Position numbers and translations under genes: made by a program. Source: Rubrobacter sp. (GTDB taxonomy: Bacteria > Actinomycetota > Rubrobacteria > Rubrobacterales > Rubrobacteraceae). From it: a stretch of 8,098 nt of DNA. Positions 6,152-8,098 of this stretch are shown here, piece after piece; position 1 is the stretch's first letter, and every line of letters starts with the position of its first letter. The notes under the pieces were generated by a model. It worked only from the letters and a program-made list of their open reading frames with translations. It did not search any database and was not told the DNA's origin. The stretch spans positions 1 through 8,098 of the forward strand of contig JADDKG010000309.1 in the NCBI GenBank assembly GCA_020253895.1. The letters run 5' to 3'.

Positions 6152-6990
6152 GCGGCGGATTGGCGGACCCCGTCACCGGCTTGTAACGTTTGGTCCGCCG
6201 GCCCACCTTCAGAGTAAATGCGGACCTCCCTGCTGTCAAGAAGATTTTTTGCGGGCGCTCCGGCCCCCACGAAGGCGCCGTTCACCAGCCGGGGAACGGC
6301 GGGGAGGACGTCCTCCCTGAGGCAGAACCCGACGTCCCGGGCGTAGCCGAGCCGTACCAGGCGGCGGGCCGCCGCGTTCCTCACGAGCCGCCCGAGGGGG
6401 CGCGAGAGGTAGGCCTCCTCCACCGCCCGGGCGCGGGGGTCGGCCGCGGCTCCCAGAGCGCGCAGCCGGTGGATGATCGCCCCAGACGCCGCCTCGTCCT
6501 CCGAGGACCGGTGGCCCCTACAGCCACAGCCCACCACCACGACCTCCGCTTCGGGCGATTCCGAGATCAGGGCCCGGGCGAGCGCCCCGGCGTTGACAAA
6601 GGAGCCGGCGTAGACCGCCGCGGCACCCTCCGCGGCCTCCACGACGCGGGTACCGTTGGTGGTGCTCATCACCACCAGGCTGCCGGGCTCTATCCGGGCC
6701 TCCAAGACCTCCGTGGGGGAGTTCCCGAGGTCGAAGCCCGCCACCCTCGCCCCTCCCCGCTCCCCGACCCGAAGATCGGCGGGCAGGGAGAGGGCCTCCT
6801 CGACGGAGGCCACCGTCACCACCTTAGCACCCCGGTGGACGAGGGCGGCCAGGGTGGCGCTGGCCCGGAAGGCATCCACGACCACCACGACGGCCCCGGA
6901 CCGGGCCGCAGAGCGGGCCCCCCGCGCCCCGCCCGCGTAGCGGACGAGCATACGCCGCTCTTTGCCATTATGCAGGCTCTCCACGGACAC
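6139..6990 (-). CDS. comB: 2-phosphosulfolactate phosphatase (ComB) family protein
   Basis: Family that removes phosphate from 2-phosphosulfolactate to give sulfolactate, known in coenzyme M synthesis of methanogens and in sulfolactate formation in some bacteria; many bacterial members have no proven substrate. It is 283 residues, slightly longer than usual because of a loose C-terminal tail (about 260-283). Visible family motifs: VDAFRASATL at 38-47 with Asp39, GERGG at 76-80, GNSPTEV at 89-95, STTNGTR at 109-115 and EDEAASGAI at 164-172. The GTG at 6990 is chosen because a TATAAT lies six bases before it, which makes a leaderless start likely; the alternative ATG at 6951 (residue 14) has only a weak AAAGAG upstream. 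The first gene of a two-gene operon. No comA (phosphosulfolactate synthase) or comC is in the window, so the pathway is not confirmed. Confidence 0.87.
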   Translation of the reverse strand: MSVESLHNGKERRMLVRYAGGARGARSAARSGAVVVVVDAFRASATLAALVHRGAKVVTVASVEEALSLPADLRVGERGGARVAGFDLGNSPTEVLEARIEPGSLVVMSTTNGTRVVEAAEGAAAVYAGSFVNAGALARALISESPEAEVVVVGCGCRGHRSSEDEAASGAIIHRLRALGAAADPRARAVEEAYLSRPLGRLVRNAAARRLVRLGYARDVGFCLREDVLPAVPRLVNGAFVGAGAPAKNLLDSREVRIYSEGGPADQTLQAGDGVRQSAAERR

Positions 6991-6996
6991 CGGGCG

Positions 6997-7002
6997 ATTA
7001 TA
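6997..7002 (-). promoter_or_regulatory. Consensus -10 box of comB, leaderless arrangement
   Basis: A perfect TATAAT on the minus strand is followed by CGCCCG and then the GTG start codon, so the predicted transcription start coincides with the first base of the gene. The region where a -35 box would be overlaps the lower arm of the rlpA terminator hairpin and shows no TTGACA-like match. Confidence 0.6.
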
Positions 7003-7017
7003 CGCCTGCGGACAGAA

Positions 7018-7053
7018 GGGAGTGGGACGGGGCTCTATCCCCGTCCCGCTCCC
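7018..7053 (-). terminator. Terminator hairpin downstream of the RlpA-like gene
   Basis: A 15-base-pair stem, GGGAGCGGGACGGGG against CCCCGTCCCACTCCC on the minus strand, closes a six-base ATAGAG loop. There is one C/A mismatch in the minus-strand RNA, which would be a G-U pair in plus-strand RNA. It begins 25 bases after the TAG stop and is followed by TTCTGT, only weakly T-rich. The position fits termination of the RlpA transcript before the comB promoter. Confidence 0.72.
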
Positions 7054-7078
7054 GGAGGATCCAGGACCGTGTCAGGGG

Positions 7079-8038
7079 CTACCGGCGGAAGATCCCGCGC
7101 CCCACGACAAGCCCGGCGAGGATCAGGGCGGCCGTCCCCGCGAGCACGGCCGCCGGAGCGCCACCGGTGTCCGGGAGCACGGAGATGCCGAGGGTGGACC
7201 CGCCGCCGGCGGCGGGATCGGCCTCCCCCGCGGCCTCCTGCCGGGGCTCCCCGGCGGGCGTCGGCTCCGCCTCCGGCAAGGGAGCGGCGGCCTCGGCCAG
7301 CTCGATCCAGTTCTGCGCCTCAGCTGGGTCCTCGGCGATATCCTGCAGGGCCCCCTTCAGGCTGACCCCGGGAACCGGTCCCGGCGAAGGCTCCTCGCCG
7401 TCGTCGTACTGCTCCGGTGCAGCCGCCTGCTCCTCACGCCGGTCCGCAACAGGCTGCTCCTCCCGGTACTGCTCCGGAGCGGCCGCCGGCTGCCGATCAC
7501 CACCGCCCTCCGCGTACTGATCCAGAGCCGCGGTCCCGGAGCCACTGCCCTCCCGTTGGGGCTGCTGTGCGGCAGGCTGCGGCTCCGCCTGCCCGGCAGG
7601 CGGGGCGGACTGCCGGACCGCGCCGGAGCCGCTGTAGGGCCCGGTAGGGGTGGAAGGGTCGGCGAACTCCACGTCTACCGCCGCCGCCCCGACCGCGGTC
7701 AGCCCGAGATACTCGGCGGCCGCTTGCGAGAGGTCCAGGTCGTAGCCCCCCGAGTACGGGCCGCGGTCGTTCACCCGCACCACCACCGATCTGCCGTTGT
7801 AGGTGACGACCAGCTTGGTCCCAAAAGGCAGGGTCTTGTGCGCCGCCGTGTAGTCGTTGGGGTCGAAAGGCTCGCCGCTGGCGGTCGTCGAGCCCTCAAA
7901 GCCCGGGCCGTACCACGTAGCCATCATCTGCTGGGCCCACGCAACCCCGGAAGCAGCCAGAAGCAGCGCCACCAAAGCGCCCGCAAGACCAGCACCGAGC
8001 AAAAGCGTGCGCAAAGACGCGCCTCGCGTACCGGACAA
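7079..8038 (-). CDS. RlpA-like double-psi beta-barrel protein with LPXTG cell-wall anchor
   Basis: Exported, probably wall-attached protein of 319 residues. Start is TTG at 8038, supported by GGAGG nine bases upstream; no ATG precedes the signal peptide. Order of parts: signal peptide with arginines, a hydrophobic core (12-32) and likely cleavage after AWA at 33-35; an RlpA-type double-psi beta-barrel at 38-125 with WYGPGFEG, TASGEPFDP (53-60), AAHKTLPFGT (65-74) and VRVNDRGPY (87-95); a long Pro/Ala/Gln/Glu-rich linker (126-285) with AAAPEQY repeated at 185-191 and 205-211; then LPDTG at 288-292, a hydrophobic helix (about 296-313) and the basic end RGIFRR. Glu56 and Asp91 fall at the conserved acidic positions linked to lytic transglycosylase activity in studied RlpA proteins. 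The LPDTG, helix and arginines form a classical sortase signal. Likely role: peptidoglycan remodelling or wall binding at the cell surface. Confidence 0.9.
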   Translation of the reverse strand: MSGTRGASLRTLLLGAGLAGALVALLLAASGVAWAQQMMATWYGPGFEGSTTASGEPFDPNDYTAAHKTLPFGTKLVVTYNGRSVVVRVNDRGPYSGGYDLDLSQAAAEYLGLTAVGAAAVDVEFADPSTPTGPYSGSGAVRQSAPPAGQAEPQPAAQQPQREGSGSGTAALDQYAEGGGDRQPAAAPEQYREEQPVADRREEQAAAPEQYDDGEEPSPGPVPGVSLKGALQDIAEDPAEAQNWIELAEAAAPLPEAEPTPAGEPRQEAAGEADPAAGGGSTLGISVLPDTGGAPAAVLAGTAALILAGLVVGRGIFRR

Positions 8039-8047
8039 AAGATCCCC

Positions 8048-8052
8048 CCTCC
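8048..8052 (-). promoter_or_regulatory. Shine-Dalgarno that supports the TTG start of the RlpA-like gene
   Basis: GGAGG on the minus strand followed by nine bases and then TTG at 8038. It decides the start: no ATG or GTG exists in frame between this site and the end of the signal peptide, and the next ATG (residue 38) would remove the export signal. Confidence 0.8.
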
Positions 8053-8086
8053 GGATCGGTTATCGGTTTTCAAAAGCTAGGCGGGC

Positions 8087-8095
8087 ACTCTAGCA
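8087..8095 (-). promoter_or_regulatory. Possible extended -10 promoter for the RlpA-like gene
   Basis: TGCTAGAGT on the minus strand fits TGnTAnnnT and would give a leader of roughly 40 bases. The window ends three bases further on, so any -35 box or upstream riboswitch cannot be seen. Within the leader lies a perfect tandem repeat of ATCGGTT (8055-8061 and 8062-8068, plus-strand reading). Confidence 0.35.
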
Positions 8096-8098
8096 GCA

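Noticed and set aside
5863..6186. Plus-strand open frame of 107 codons over the small minus-strand gene
   Set aside because: It has no Shine-Dalgarno and starts inside the inverted repeat; the minus-strand frame has a 13-base ribosome-binding site and near-uniform G/C third positions.
6962..8080. Plus-strand open frame opposite the RlpA-like gene
   Set aside because: Low-complexity Arg/Gly/Leu/Pro translation; the minus strand has a signal peptide, beta-barrel and sortase signal in order.

Overview
The window is high-GC, gene-dense bacterial chromosome. The coding codons end overwhelmingly in G or C (62 of 65 in the smallest gene), but ATA and AGG codons are used freely. The gene content is that of an ordinary free-living bacterium: an LPXTG-anchored surface protein, a stand-alone topoisomerase III, a ComB-type phosphatase, GTG/TTG starts and probable leaderless transcripts. 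Together these suggest a thermophilic or stress-tolerant actinobacterium, and Rubrobacter or a relative is my best guess. That assignment is inference from style and gene set, not a database match.

Left block (1-4574, minus strand, read right to left): topB (DNA topoisomerase III), then an FAD-dependent amine-oxidase-type oxidoreductase, then an ABC exporter ATPase, then an ABC-2 permease that runs off the window. The last three genes are tightly packed: the stop and start overlap by 1 base (oxidoreductase/ATPase) and by 11 bases (ATPase/permease), so they are translated as one unit. topB lies 59 bases upstream of the oxidoreductase and has its own promoter, placed so that the mRNA would begin at the ATG.

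Centre (4575-5931): an 87-base divergent promoter region, then a YihY/BrkB-family inner-membrane protein on the plus strand and a tRNA-Ser(GCU) gene with a TGnTATAAT extended -10 promoter. A 15-bp perfect hairpin then closes the convergent junction. It is followed directly by a second, longer and more elaborate inverted-repeat structure (5834-5909) that no gene explains.

Right block (5932-8098, minus strand): an RlpA-like double-psi beta-barrel protein with a signal peptide and a C-terminal LPDTG sortase signal, its terminator hairpin, then a two-gene operon. That operon holds a 2-phosphosulfolactate phosphatase (ComB) family protein with a probable leaderless GTG start, followed by an unrecognised 65-residue protein. 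The small gene's near-perfect Shine-Dalgarno sequence contains the comB stop codon.

I see no CRISPR array, transposon, prophage or defence cassette. The items most worth a second look are the structured element at 5834-5909, the sortase-anchored RlpA, the small gene coupled to comB, and the two promoters with identical leaderless geometry.
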